A stretch of 26,695 bases of DNA from Rhodospirillales bacterium (GCA_018648445.1 JABGRG010000050.1:1-26695); one strand, 5' to 3'; shown: positions 8,417 through 15,422, counted from the stretch's first letter. Numbers and translations are program-made. Notes: generated from the sequence alone by a model not told the origin.

Positions 8417-9315
8417 GCCCCTGTTCCCGAATTGGCCCCTGTTCCCGAATTGGAAAGGGCAAGAAAAAGACTTAGCAGCGGCGTTTCCGGCGGCCGGTCG
8501 GTGTGGTGGATGGCCAGCGACCAGCCGCTTTGGCGGGCCAGTGCTTGCAGACCGCGATGATGGGCGGCCATGGCGCTGCAGTAATCGTCGCGGACCGTTT
8601 CGACGTTGCCGATCAGGACCCGTCCTTCGTTTTCCGGCCCCTCGAATTCAACGCGGCCGCCGAAGGGAAGGGTTTCCTCCGCCGGATCGAGAATTTGCAG
8701 CAAATGCCCGTGAACGCCGCGCGCCGCAAAGGCGGCGATGGTTGCCTGAATTTCCTCGAGCGGCATTAGAAAATCACCTGCGAGAACCATGCGCGCGTCG
8801 CGCGGCAGGGGTTCGACCGCTGGAAGTCCGCCCGTTTCGGCGCGACCGGTTTCGATCAATTCGGCGATGCGCATCAGTGCGGCCCGGCCCGCACCCGGCG
8901 GCATTCCCGATCCCGAAAAAGCGATATGTTCGCCGCCGCGAACCAGCAACGAGGCCAAGGCCAGAATAACAAGGTTGGCCCGTTCGTTTTTGGTTGGCAG
9001 GCCGTCGGACGAGCGATACGACATGGACGCCGAGGCGTCGCACCATAACCAAATACTTTGCGCCGCCTCCCACTCGGTTTCGCGAACGAAAACCCGTTGT
9101 GTTTTGCCCGATTGCCGCCAGTCGATGCGGTTTGCCGCGTCGCCCGCCCCGTAACGCCGGTATTGCCAGAAGGTTTCTCCCTGACCGACCCTGCGGCGAC
9201 CGTGAACCCCTTGCGATACGGTAGCCGCCACCCGTTCCGCCGCCACCAGAAGCGGCGGCAGGGTTGCCGCCAGGGCTTCGGCCCGGTGGTGCAGGGTGGT
9301 TCGGCTATCGTTCAT
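8413..9315 (-). CDS. DUF58 domain protein
   Basis: A 300-residue DUF58 protein. The family signature is clear at residues 40-80 (GRRRVGQGETFWQYRRYGAGD, then NRIDWRQSGKT and VFVRETE), followed by a VWA-like D93-A-S-A-S97 motif. DUF58 proteins almost always follow a moxR gene, and this one lies 10 bp behind it. I start at the ATG at 9315 (MNDSRTTL), since the longer open frame to 9471 lies inside moxR. The C-terminus ends in NSGTGA twice, caused by an 18-bp tandem duplication at 8417-8452. No membrane helix is obvious, so it is probably cytoplasmic. Confidence 0.88.
   Translation of the reverse strand: MNDSRTTLHHRAEALAATLPPLLVAAERVAATVSQGVHGRRRVGQGETFWQYRRYGAGDAANRIDWRQSGKTQRVFVRETEWEAAQSIWLWCDASASMSYRSSDGLPTKNERANLVILALASLLVRGGEHIAFSGSGMPPGAGRAALMRIAELIETGRAETGGLPAVEPLPRDARMVLAGDFLMPLEEIQATIAAFAARGVHGHLLQILDPAEETLPFGGRVEFEGPENEGRVLIGNVETVRDDYCSAMAAHHRGLQALARQSGWSLAIHHTDRPPETPLLSLFLALSNSGTGANSGTGA
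8417..8452. repeat. 18-bp perfect tandem duplication at the DUF58/DUF4159 gene junction
   Basis: Two identical 18-bp units (GCCCCTGTTCCCGAATTG on the plus strand) lie head to tail. On the coding strand each adds six residues, NSGTGA, to the DUF58 C-terminus, so the frame is preserved. The duplication ends one base short of the downstream ATG overlap and also doubles the AGGGG that sits just before that start. Confidence 0.95.
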
Positions 9316-9325
9316 TCGATCCGGC

Positions 9326-10342
9326 CTAAGTGCACGTCTCACAAAGTTTGTCGATGATTTCGCCAACGCCGATGCCTTCGGCGCGGGCCGCGAAGCTAAG
9401 CGCCATGCGGTGACGCAAAACGGGATGGGCCAGGGCCAGAACGTCATCCACCGACGGGGCGAGCCGTCCATCCATGGCGGCCCGTGCGCGCACGGCCAGC
9501 ATCAAAGCCTGACTGGCCCGTGGCCCCGGTCCCCAGGAAACGTGTTTGCGGACTTGGGCGATGTCGGACGTTTCGGGGCGACCGCCCCGAACCAGGGTCA
9601 GGATCGCATCGACCACGCTTTCGCCCACCGGAATATGGCGGATTAGCTGTTGTGCCGCGATCAGATCGCCGGGCTCCATCACTCCTTTGGCGTGGTCGGT
9701 GAGCGCGCCGGTGGTGGAAATCAGGATATCGCGCTCGGCGTCGCGCTCGGGATAGTCCACGTCAACCTGCATGAAGAAACGGTCGAGCTGGGCTTCGGGC
9801 AGGGGGTAGGTTCCTTCCTGCTCCAACGGGTTCTGGGTCGCCAGAACGTGGAAGGGCGAGGGCAGCGTATGATAATGGCCTGCCACCGACACCCGGTGTT
9901 CCTGCATGGCTTGCAGCAACGCCGATTGCGTGCGCGGGCTGGCACGGTTGATCTCGTCGGCCATTAAAAGCTGGCAGAACACCGGCCCCTTGATGAAACG
10001 GAAGGACCGGCGTCCGGTATCGGATTCCTCCAACACCTCGGAACCAAGAATGTCGGCGGGCATCAGGTCCGGCGTAAACTGAACGCGGCGCGCCTCCATG
10101 CCGAAGACCGTTCCCAAGGTTTCGACAAGGCGGGTTTTGGCCAGCCCCGGAACACCGATCAGCAACAGGTGTCCGCCGGCCAGCAGCGTAATCAGCGTTT
10201 CCTCGACAACCCGCGGCTGACCGAAAATCACCCGGCCGATGCTGTCGCGCGCGGCTGCGAATTTTTCACCCAAACGATCAACTTGTTCCACAAGTTGCTT
10301 GGGTTTCGATGAATTATCTCTATCTTCTTTAATGTCAGTCAA
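9326..10342 (-). CDS. MoxR-family AAA+ ATPase
   Basis: A 338-residue MoxR-type AAA+ ATPase, predicted to use ATP to remodel VWA proteins or activate partners. Walker A is GVPGLAKTR (residues 63-71) and Walker B is LLMADE (125-130), followed by the sensor 1 region LATQNP. The length matches the family. I choose a TTG start at 10342: a perfect GGAGG lies 7 bases upstream (10350-10354 on the opposite strand) and the protein then begins just ahead of the conserved region. The ATG at 10378 in the same frame would overlap the ATG of the divergent DUF1285 gene. It heads the operon with DUF58, DUF4159 and the VWA/GATase gene. Confidence 0.9.
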   Translation of the reverse strand: MTDIKEDRDNSSKPKQLVEQVDRLGEKFAAARDSIGRVIFGQPRVVEETLITLLAGGHLLLIGVPGLAKTRLVETLGTVFGMEARRVQFTPDLMPADILGSEVLEESDTGRRSFRFIKGPVFCQLLMADEINRASPRTQSALLQAMQEHRVSVAGHYHTLPSPFHVLATQNPLEQEGTYPLPEAQLDRFFMQVDVDYPERDAERDILISTTGALTDHAKGVMEPGDLIAAQQLIRHIPVGESVVDAILTLVRGGRPETSDIAQVRKHVSWGPGPRASQALMLAVRARAAMDGRLAPSVDDVLALAHPVLRHRMALSFAARAEGIGVGEIIDKLCETCT

Positions 10343-10376
10343 AAAACAACCTCCATCCCGGTGGCCACCGCCGATC
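10343..10376. promoter_or_regulatory. 34-bp gap between divergent operons, with a 12-bp palindrome
   Basis: Only 34 bp separate the moxR TTG and the DUF1285 ATG. The gap holds the moxR ribosome site (GGAGG on the minus strand, 10350-10354) and a perfect palindrome CGGTGGCCACCG at 10359-10370. There is no room for two ordinary promoters, so each promoter must lie inside the opposite gene. I could not pick convincing promoter hexamers for either side. Confidence 0.4.
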
Positions 10377-10946
10377 ATGAACGATAAACCAACCAACTGC
10401 TCCGAACCCACCGTTACAGCCGGAATTGATGATATTCGGGACTGTCGGGGCGATCGTAGTGTGTTGGGGAAACTGGATATCCGTATCGACCGCAACGGCG
10501 TCTGGTATCACGAGGGATCGCCGATCCACAGAAAAGAATTGGTGTGTCTGTTCGCGTCCACCCTTATGCGCGACGCCTCCGGCGCTTATTGGCTGGTCAA
10601 TCCGCAGGAAATGGGACGTATCGAGGTTGAAGACGTCCCCTTCGTCGGGGTCGAGATTTTCGTCACGGGCGCAGGGCGCGAACAGGTTGTCTCGCTGCGC
10701 ACCAACGTGGACGAAGTCGTCACCATCGACAACGACCATCCGTTCGAAGTCTGGACGGATGCCGATACCGGCGATCCGCGGCCCTATGTCCTTTTGCGCG
10801 AGGGAATTCACGCACGCCTCCTTCGTTCCGTGTATTATGAAGTGGTGGGTCTTGGTCTTGAAGAAAAGATTGACGGCGAACCATTTTATGGAATCTGGAG
10901 TTGCGGCAGCTTTTTCGTCATGGGAAGGCTGGACGGCGAGGCATGA
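10377..10946 (+). CDS. DUF1285 domain protein
   Basis: A 189-residue protein matching the DUF1285 family, which is common in alpha- and gammaproteobacteria and has no established function. Recognisable features are the LGKLDIRIDRNGVWYHEGSPI opening, the VEDVPFVGVEIFV core, a PYVLLREGIHARLLRSVYYEVV segment and an aromatic FYGIWSCGSFF tail. No membrane segment or signal is visible, so it is probably cytoplasmic. The frame opens earlier (10239), but those codons lie over the divergent moxR; ATG at 10377 gives the expected N-terminus, though its ribosome site is weak. It overlaps the Nudix gene by ATGA, so the two are probably coupled in translation. Confidence 0.85.
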   Translation: MNDKPTNCSEPTVTAGIDDIRDCRGDRSVLGKLDIRIDRNGVWYHEGSPIHRKELVCLFASTLMRDASGAYWLVNPQEMGRIEVEDVPFVGVEIFVTGAGREQVVSLRTNVDEVVTIDNDHPFEVWTDADTGDPRPYVLLREGIHARLLRSVYYEVVGLGLEEKIDGEPFYGIWSCGSFFVMGRLDGEA

Positions 10947-11530
10947 ATCGAAAACAGTTCGTGGATCGGTTCCGGGCGACGGCTGATAGCCGTGGCGATG
11001 ACGAGGTTGAGCGTGATCGCCCGCCGGTCGGCTCGCTCCGGCCCGCTGCCGTTTTGATCCCGGTTGTTAATCGCGATGGGGATCTTTCGGTTATTTTCAC
11101 GCGGCGCACCGATCATCTTCCGGATCACGCCGGGCAAATCAGCTTTCCCGGCGGGCGGATCGAAGCCGATGACCAAAGCCCCGAAGACGCGGCCTTGCGC
11201 GAAACCGAGGAGGAAATCGGTTTGCATCGCAGCCGCGTCGAAATTCTGGGCAGGCTGGAGCGTTACGACGTACGGACCGGTTTTAGCGTGACCCCCGTCG
11301 TCGGAATGGTCGAGCCGCCCTTCGACCTTGTTCCCGACGCCCACGAGGTGGCCGAAACCTTCGAGGTCCCGCTGGCATTTCTGCTGGACCCGGAAAATCA
11401 CCAATTGCATGAACGAAAAAATGACGGGGGCGACCGGCATTTTTACGCCGTTCCCTACGGTGATCATTTCATTTGGGGCGCGACTGCCGGTATGCTGATG
11501 AACCTTTACCAGCGCATGGCGGAAAAATGA
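10943..11530 (+). CDS. CoA pyrophosphatase (Nudix hydrolase, NudL/UPF0035 type)
   Basis: A 195-residue Nudix hydrolase. The extended signature of the CoA-cleaving group is present: HAGQISFPGGRIE followed by the Nudix box ending RETEEEIGL (about residues 62-92), with the catalytic glutamates in the REtEEE core. Such enzymes split coenzyme A or its derivatives into 3',5'-ADP and acyl-phosphopantetheine, using Mg or Mn, and help clear oxidised CoA. The ATG at 10943 overlaps the DUF1285 stop and is chosen over the earlier in-frame start inside that gene. The stop overlaps the next ATG as well, giving a tightly coupled series. Exact substrate is not provable from sequence alone. Confidence 0.88.
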   Translation: MNRKQFVDRFRATADSRGDDEVERDRPPVGSLRPAAVLIPVVNRDGDLSVIFTRRTDHLPDHAGQISFPGGRIEADDQSPEDAALRETEEEIGLHRSRVEILGRLERYDVRTGFSVTPVVGMVEPPFDLVPDAHEVAETFEVPLAFLLDPENHQLHERKNDGGDRHFYAVPYGDHFIWGATAGMLMNLYQRMAEK

Positions 11531-11799
11531 CCCGAGTTTTTCTTACCTATATTCTTCCCTTGGCGTTTCCGTTCGCGGTCTATTTTCTGTGGGCGTGGAT
11601 AGGCGGAAAGCGCGGGCGCAAACCTGAAGACCCGCCGTTTTGGTTTGAAGGTCCCTGGTTCTGGCTGATTGTCAGCGGGTTCCTGCTGCTGGCCGCCACC
11701 CTGGGCTCGGTTGCCTATTTCGGCAGTGGCCCGTCCGACGCCACCTACGTTCCGCCGCGTTATGAGGACGGGCGTATCGTTCCCGGTGAAATCAGATAG
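11527..11799 (+). CDS. Small two-helix membrane protein (DUF6111-like)
   Basis: A 90-residue membrane protein with two hydrophobic helices: about residues 4-24 (ending FAVYFLWAWIGG) and 44-66 (WFWLIVSGFLLLAATLGSVAYF). A short basic loop GGKRGRKPEDPPFWFEGP lies between, and a hydrophilic tail YVPPRYEDGRIVPGEI follows. The PPRYEDGRIVPG tail and its place between a CoA pyrophosphatase and cca match what I remember as DUF6111 in Rhodospirillales; the function is unknown. It starts within the Nudix stop codon (ATGA) and ends 7 bp before cca, so it is surely part of this operon. Confidence 0.85.
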   Translation: MTRVFLTYILPLAFPFAVYFLWAWIGGKRGRKPEDPPFWFEGPWFWLIVSGFLLLAATLGSVAYFGSGPSDATYVPPRYEDGRIVPGEIR

Positions 11800-11806
11800 T
11801 TCCGCC

Positions 11807-13132
11807 ATGATCAAACGTCGGGATGACGCTTCGTATTATGTGTCGCATGCAGACCCCACACAGATCGGGCCGACGGGAAAGCTGGGGGCGCAACCGTGGA
11901 TGGGCGCGCCGGCGACCCGCGCCGTCATTGCTGCGTTGCGCAGCGGTGGGGCCGATGTGCGCTTTGTCGGCGGATGCATTCGGGACGCCTTTTCAAACCG
12001 CCCTGTAAGGGACGTGGACATCGGCACGCCCGATCCGCCGGAACGGGTGATCGAACTGCTGGAAGAAGCCGGTTTGCGAGCCCTACCCACCGGCATCGAT
12101 CATGGCACGGTGAGCGCGCTGGTCGACAACGAGCGTTTCGAGATCACCACCTTGCGTCTTGATCTGGCGACCGACGGCAGACGGGCCAAAGTGGCCTTCA
12201 CCAACGATTGGGTTGCCGATGCGGCGCGCCGCGATTTCACCATCAATGCCATGTCGTGTACACCGGACGGCGATGTTTACGATCCCTTCGGCGGCATTGC
12301 GGATTTGGGCAACGGAATCGTGCAGTTCGTGGGAAATGCGCAGGAGCGCATCGGAGAGGACTATTTGCGCCTGCTTCGGTTCTTCCGTTTTTATGCCGAA
12401 TTTGGACGCCCGCCGGTCGACCGGGATGCGCTGGCTGCCTGCCGCCAATTGGCGCCGGAGCTTTCCAGGTTATCGGGCGAACGCGTCCGGGACGAGTTTT
12501 TACGCATTCTGGCGGCGCAGAACGCGGCCGATATCATCTTGTTGATGCAGGGCGAGCGCGTGCTTGAGCATATCATCCCCACCGAGTTGAACATCGGTCG
12601 TTTGCGCATGATGCTGTGGCTGGACACGACGGCGATCCGCCTGAAAACGGTGAAGCCCGATCCGTTGCGGCGTCTGGCGGCGCTGATCGAGACCGATGCC
12701 GACGGGGCGACTGAACTCGCTGGGCGGCTCAAGTTGTCGCGCCGTCAAGCGGAGCGTCTTATTTCCATGTCTTCGTCCGGTTTCAAGGTTTCGACGAAGA
12801 CCGAGGACGCCACCCTTCGCCGCGCCATATATGAAGCCGGTGGTCACGCCGTACGCGATTGGGCGCTTCTCGCCTGGGCCGGGGAAATGGCGGTTGAGCC
12901 GCGCCGCGAACCGGACGTTACCCAAGGCTGGGTTTCTGTTTTGGAAACCACCCAATCATGGAAGCCGCCGACACTTCCGGTAAGTGGCGCGGACGTAACG
13001 GCACTGGGTGTCGATGAAGGCCCCGAGGTGGGCAACCTTCTTCGCGCTGTCGAAAGCTGGTGGATAGACGAAGATTTCACGCCGGATCGCGAGGCGTGTC
13101 TGGCCGAACTGGCGGCACACTCGGCAAATTGA
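11807..13132 (+). CDS. cca: CCA-adding tRNA nucleotidyltransferase / poly(A) polymerase family
   Basis: A 441-residue class II nucleotidyltransferase that builds or repairs the 3' CCA end of tRNAs. The catalytic head has FVGGCIRD (residues 53-60) and the metal-binding D69-V-D71, followed by RRDFTINAMS and the YDPFGGIADL and RIGEDYLRLLRFFRF motifs of the family. The alpha-helical body follows. About 30 residues of poorly conserved sequence precede the usual family start near WMGAPATRAV, so an internal start is possible, but ATG 11807 is well placed 7 bp behind the previous gene. It is the last gene of the DUF1285 operon and is followed by an intrinsic terminator. Confidence 0.92.
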   Translation: MIKRRDDASYYVSHADPTQIGPTGKLGAQPWMGAPATRAVIAALRSGGADVRFVGGCIRDAFSNRPVRDVDIGTPDPPERVIELLEEAGLRALPTGIDHGTVSALVDNERFEITTLRLDLATDGRRAKVAFTNDWVADAARRDFTINAMSCTPDGDVYDPFGGIADLGNGIVQFVGNAQERIGEDYLRLLRFFRFYAEFGRPPVDRDALAACRQLAPELSRLSGERVRDEFLRILAAQNAADIILLMQGERVLEHIIPTELNIGRLRMMLWLDTTAIRLKTVKPDPLRRLAALIETDADGATELAGRLKLSRRQAERLISMSSSGFKVSTKTEDATLRRAIYEAGGHAVRDWALLAWAGEMAVEPRREPDVTQGWVSVLETTQSWKPPTLPVSGADVTALGVDEGPEVGNLLRAVESWWIDEDFTPDREACLAELAAHSAN

Positions 13133-13224
13133 AGCGGGCTGGAAACGCGCACCCGCAATACCCACATAAAATGTGACCTGATTTTTCAGGCTGTTTTGAG
13201 ACCCTTTTTACCCAACGAACACCT

Positions 13225-13250
13225 GAGCGCCTTCGCGGCGCTCCTTTTTT
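13225..13250 (+). terminator. Intrinsic terminator of the cca operon
   Basis: A perfect 7-bp GC-rich stem (GAGCGCC at 13225-13231, GGCGCTC at 13237-13243) with a TTCGC loop is followed by C and six T residues. This is a standard rho-independent terminator for transcription from cca. The T run overlaps the 3' end of the convergent trmL gene. Confidence 0.88.
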
Positions 13251-13704
13251 ACGGAAAATTACCGGTCTGGCGCAGGGCTTCGCCGACCACCATGGCGGCG
13301 CTGAGCGCTACGTTCAGCGACCGTTCGCCCGCCGCCATGGGAATACGAAGTGTGGCGTCGACGGCTTCGTGTACAGAATCGGGAGCGCCCGCGCTTTCGC
13401 GTCCGACAATAATGGTGTCGGCGGCGTCGAAGGCGAATTCCGTGTACGTCGTCTGTGCGCGCGTTGTCAGCAAAATCAGGCGCCCGCCCGCTTTTTGGCG
13501 CGCCGCGACGAAGGCTTCCCATGTGTCGTGGCGGGTAATGGCGGCGCGGGCAAGGTAATCCATCCCGGCGCGGCGTAGGCGCTTGTCATCGAAAATAAAC
13601 CCGCAGGGTTCAATGACGTCGACGCCGATTTCCAGACAGGCGGCCATGCGGATCATGGTCCCGGCGTTTTGCGGAATGTCGGGCTCGAACAGGGCCAGCC
13701 GCAT
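13249..13704 (-). CDS. trmL: tRNA (cytidine/uridine-34-2'-O)-methyltransferase TrmL
   Basis: A 151-residue SPOUT-class methyltransferase. It opens with LALFEPDIPQNAGTMIRMAACL and carries the knot motifs IIVGRESAGAPDSVHEAVDATLRIPM and SLNVALSAAMVVGEALRQ, which build the S-adenosylmethionine site. TrmL enzymes methylate the ribose of the wobble base in tRNA-Leu isoacceptors. The start is ATG at 13704; a longer frame to 13728 would overlap the upstream gene. It lies only 4 bp behind the CDF transporter gene, so it probably shares the metal-regulated transcript, although that may be chance packing. The length is that of the family. Confidence 0.92.
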   Translation of the reverse strand: MRLALFEPDIPQNAGTMIRMAACLEIGVDVIEPCGFIFDDKRLRRAGMDYLARAAITRHDTWEAFVAARQKAGGRLILLTTRAQTTYTEFAFDAADTIIVGRESAGAPDSVHEAVDATLRIPMAAGERSLNVALSAAMVVGEALRQTGNFP

Positions 13705-13708
13705 AGTG

Positions 13709-14329
13709 CTATGCCGCCGCGCCGACAAGTTCGCCGCGCGCCTGACGGATCACCTGCCAGGAGGAACTCAGCGCCAACGCCGCCATGATGCAGCCGACGA
13801 ACAGATCCGGCCAGCCGGTGCTGGTCGCCCACACGCCGCTGGCCGCGATAATGACGGCGACGTTGGATATGGCGTCGTTTCGGCTGCACAGCCAAACCGA
13901 ACGCATATTGGAATCGCCCGACCGGTAACGATAAAGCAGAAGCGCGCTGACCACGTTGGCGACCAGCGCCAGGAACCCCACGCCGCCCATGATGGACGCG
14001 CTGGGAAGCCCCGGATAAATGACGTGATAGATCGAATAGCCGATGACCCAAATGCCGAAAAGCGCCATGGATGCCCCTTTCAAAAGGGCCGCGCCCGCCC
14101 GCCAGCGCAGGCTCATGGAAAGAACGATCAGGGTAATCAGGTAGGTGGCGCTATCGCCCAGAAAGTCCAGCGCATCGGCTTGCAGCGAGATGGACCCCGC
14201 GATAAGTCCGCCGGTCAGTTCGACCACGAACATGGTCGCGTTGATGGCGATGACAATCCACAAAACCCGCCTGTAGGCTCCGACCAACGCCTCGCGGTCT
14301 ATATCATCACTACTGCAGCATCCGGCCAT
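13709..14329 (-). CDS. Cation diffusion facilitator (CDF) transporter, short form
   Basis: A 206-residue CDF-family membrane protein with about six hydrophobic helices. It ends soon after the sixth, so the usual cytoplasmic C-terminal domain (about 80-100 residues) is absent. By alignment with ZitB/FieF the transport site reads D55-xxx-D59 in helix 2 and C148-xxx-D152 in helix 5, in place of the common HxxxD pairs. The N-terminus MAGCCSS has a Cys-Cys pair that could bind metal. The gene abuts the stop of the ArsR-family sensor (TGAATG), so the pair is an efflux module controlled by that sensor. The cation cannot be named from sequence; zinc, cobalt or iron are all possible. Confidence 0.87.
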   Translation of the reverse strand: MAGCCSSDDIDREALVGAYRRVLWIVIAINATMFVVELTGGLIAGSISLQADALDFLGDSATYLITLIVLSMSLRWRAGAALLKGASMALFGIWVIGYSIYHVIYPGLPSASIMGGVGFLALVANVVSALLLYRYRSGDSNMRSVWLCSRNDAISNVAVIIAASGVWATSTGWPDLFVGCIMAALALSSSWQVIRQARGELVGAAA

Positions 14330-14641
14330 TCAACTCGTCTCCAATTCCGGCTCAATTTCCGTTTCGCCGACATGGGCGACCATATCCACAAGAATGCAAC
14401 GGACGTGTTCATCGGCGGCGGTGTAGTAAACCTGTTTTCCCCGGCGTTCGGCACGGACCAGCCGGGCGGCCCGCAAAAGCCGCAAATGGTGGCTGACCAG
14501 CGACGGCGACGCGCCGACAGACAGCGCGATATTGCCGACGGATTCCGCTGTGTCCAGACACGCCAGAACAATTCGCAGCCGGGTCGGATCACCCAGCAGG
14601 CGGAAGACCTCGGCGATTTCGAAAGCACGGTCGTTGGTCAT
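14330..14641 (-). CDS. ArsR/SmtB-family metal-sensing repressor (alpha-5 site)
   Basis: A 103-residue ArsR/SmtB winged-helix repressor. The recognition region is SVGASPSLVSHHLRLLRAARLV, followed by the wing RRGKQVYY. The last helix carries D77, H79, H90 and E93, with exactly the spacing of the zinc ligands of SmtB (D104, H106, H117, E120) and close to CzrA, so it should sense Zn or a similar divalent ion; no CxC alpha-3 site is seen. I use ATG at 14641 rather than the TTG at 14656; a GGGA lies about 9 bases upstream. A matching operator lies 32 bp upstream, so it represses its own operon with the CDF gene. Confidence 0.92.
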   Translation of the reverse strand: MTNDRAFEIAEVFRLLGDPTRLRIVLACLDTAESVGNIALSVGASPSLVSHHLRLLRAARLVRAERRGKQVYYTAADEHVRCILVDMVAHVGETEIEPELETS

Positions 14642-14672
14642 CGAGTCATTTCCCAAAATTCAGAATGATGTA

Positions 14673-14700
14673 AATATATGAATACCTGTTCATATATCAA
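14673..14700 (-). promoter_or_regulatory. Promoter and SmtB/CzrA-type operator of the metal sensor operon
   Basis: A perfect inverted repeat with 9-bp arms, ATATATGAA and TTCATATAT, occupies 14674-14697 with a 6-bp centre. It fits the known ArsR/SmtB pattern ATATGAACA-NN-TGTTCATAT closely. On the minus strand TTGATA (14700-14695) and TATATT (14678-14673), 16 bp apart, form a near-consensus promoter, so the operator lies across the spacer and repressor binding would exclude RNA polymerase. Confidence 0.85.
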
Positions 14701-14741
14701 TATTTAAAATCAGGAAATTTGCAGATAATAATTGGAATTGC

Positions 14742-14755
14742 TTGATCTAAATCAT
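14742..14755 (+). promoter_or_regulatory. FNR/FixK-like box upstream of petABC
   Basis: TTGATCTAAATCAT differs from the FNR/FixK consensus TTGAT-N4-ATCAA at one base. It lies 104 bp before the petA start and, given its distance, could act as an activator site at about -41 of a transcript starting near 14790. No clear -10 can be chosen. This suggests that the bc1 complex is adjusted to oxygen supply. Confidence 0.6.
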
Positions 14756-14858
14756 TGGGGCGGGCATTTATTACGACTAAATGGAGTGGTTGCATGACAA
14801 CCTCCCCTTTTGCGGTGCGAGGAAGTCTGTTTTTGTGTTTGGAAATGAGGGGTCATTT

Positions 14859-15413
14859 ATGACCGAGACGGTCACAACGGTTACGACCGAGGAAGATGAG
14901 GGCGAGACCCGGCGCGACTTTCTTTTAATCGCGACATCGGCGGTTGGCGCGGTTGGCGCGGCGCTGGCGGCATGGCCCTTTATCGATACCATGAACCCGG
15001 CGGCGGACACGCTGGCGCTTGCCTCGACCGAGGTCGACTTGTCGGCCATCGAAGAAGGGCAGGCGATCACGGTCGTATGGCGCGGCAAGCCCGTCTTTAT
15101 CCGAAAGCGTACGGTTGCGGAAATCGAGAGCGCCGAAAAGACGAACGTTGCCGATCTTCCCGATCCCGAGGAAGACGCCAAGCGCGTGCAAAAACCCGAA
15201 TGGCTGATCATGGTCGGCATCTGCACCCATTTGGGCTGTATCCCGCTGGGTCAGAAGGCGGGTGATCCGCGGGGCGAATTTGGTGGCTGGTTCTGTCCGT
15301 GCCACGGATCGCACTACGATACGTCGGGGCGTATTCGCAAGGGACCGGCACCGAACAATCTGGCCGTGCCGCCGTATAAATTCGTCGACGATGAATCCAT
15401 TAAAATCGGTTAG
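14859..15413 (+). CDS. petA: Ubiquinol-cytochrome c reductase Rieske iron-sulfur subunit
   Basis: A 184-residue Rieske protein of the cytochrome bc1 complex, which passes electrons from ubiquinol to cytochrome c1. An RRDF twin-arginine-type anchor precedes one helix (about residues 21-41), and the protein faces the periplasm. Cluster ligands are C122 and H124 in CTHLGC and C146 and H149 in CPCHGS; C127 and C148 form the usual disulfide. The ATG at 14859 is preceded by GAGGGG at 8 bases. The frame extends back to 14781, but those 26 codons are not typical of the family. First gene of petABC, 9 bp before petB. Confidence 0.97.
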   Translation: MTETVTTVTTEEDEGETRRDFLLIATSAVGAVGAALAAWPFIDTMNPAADTLALASTEVDLSAIEEGQAITVVWRGKPVFIRKRTVAEIESAEKTNVADLPDPEEDAKRVQKPEWLIMVGICTHLGCIPLGQKAGDPRGEFGGWFCPCHGSHYDTSGRIRKGPAPNNLAVPPYKFVDDESIKIG

Positions 15414-15422
15414 GGGGCGATC

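Noticed and set aside
14781..14858. Longer N-terminus for the Rieske protein from ATG 14781
   Set aside because: The 26 extra residues are not family-like, and ATG 14859 has a strong GAGGGG site and gives a normal anchor.
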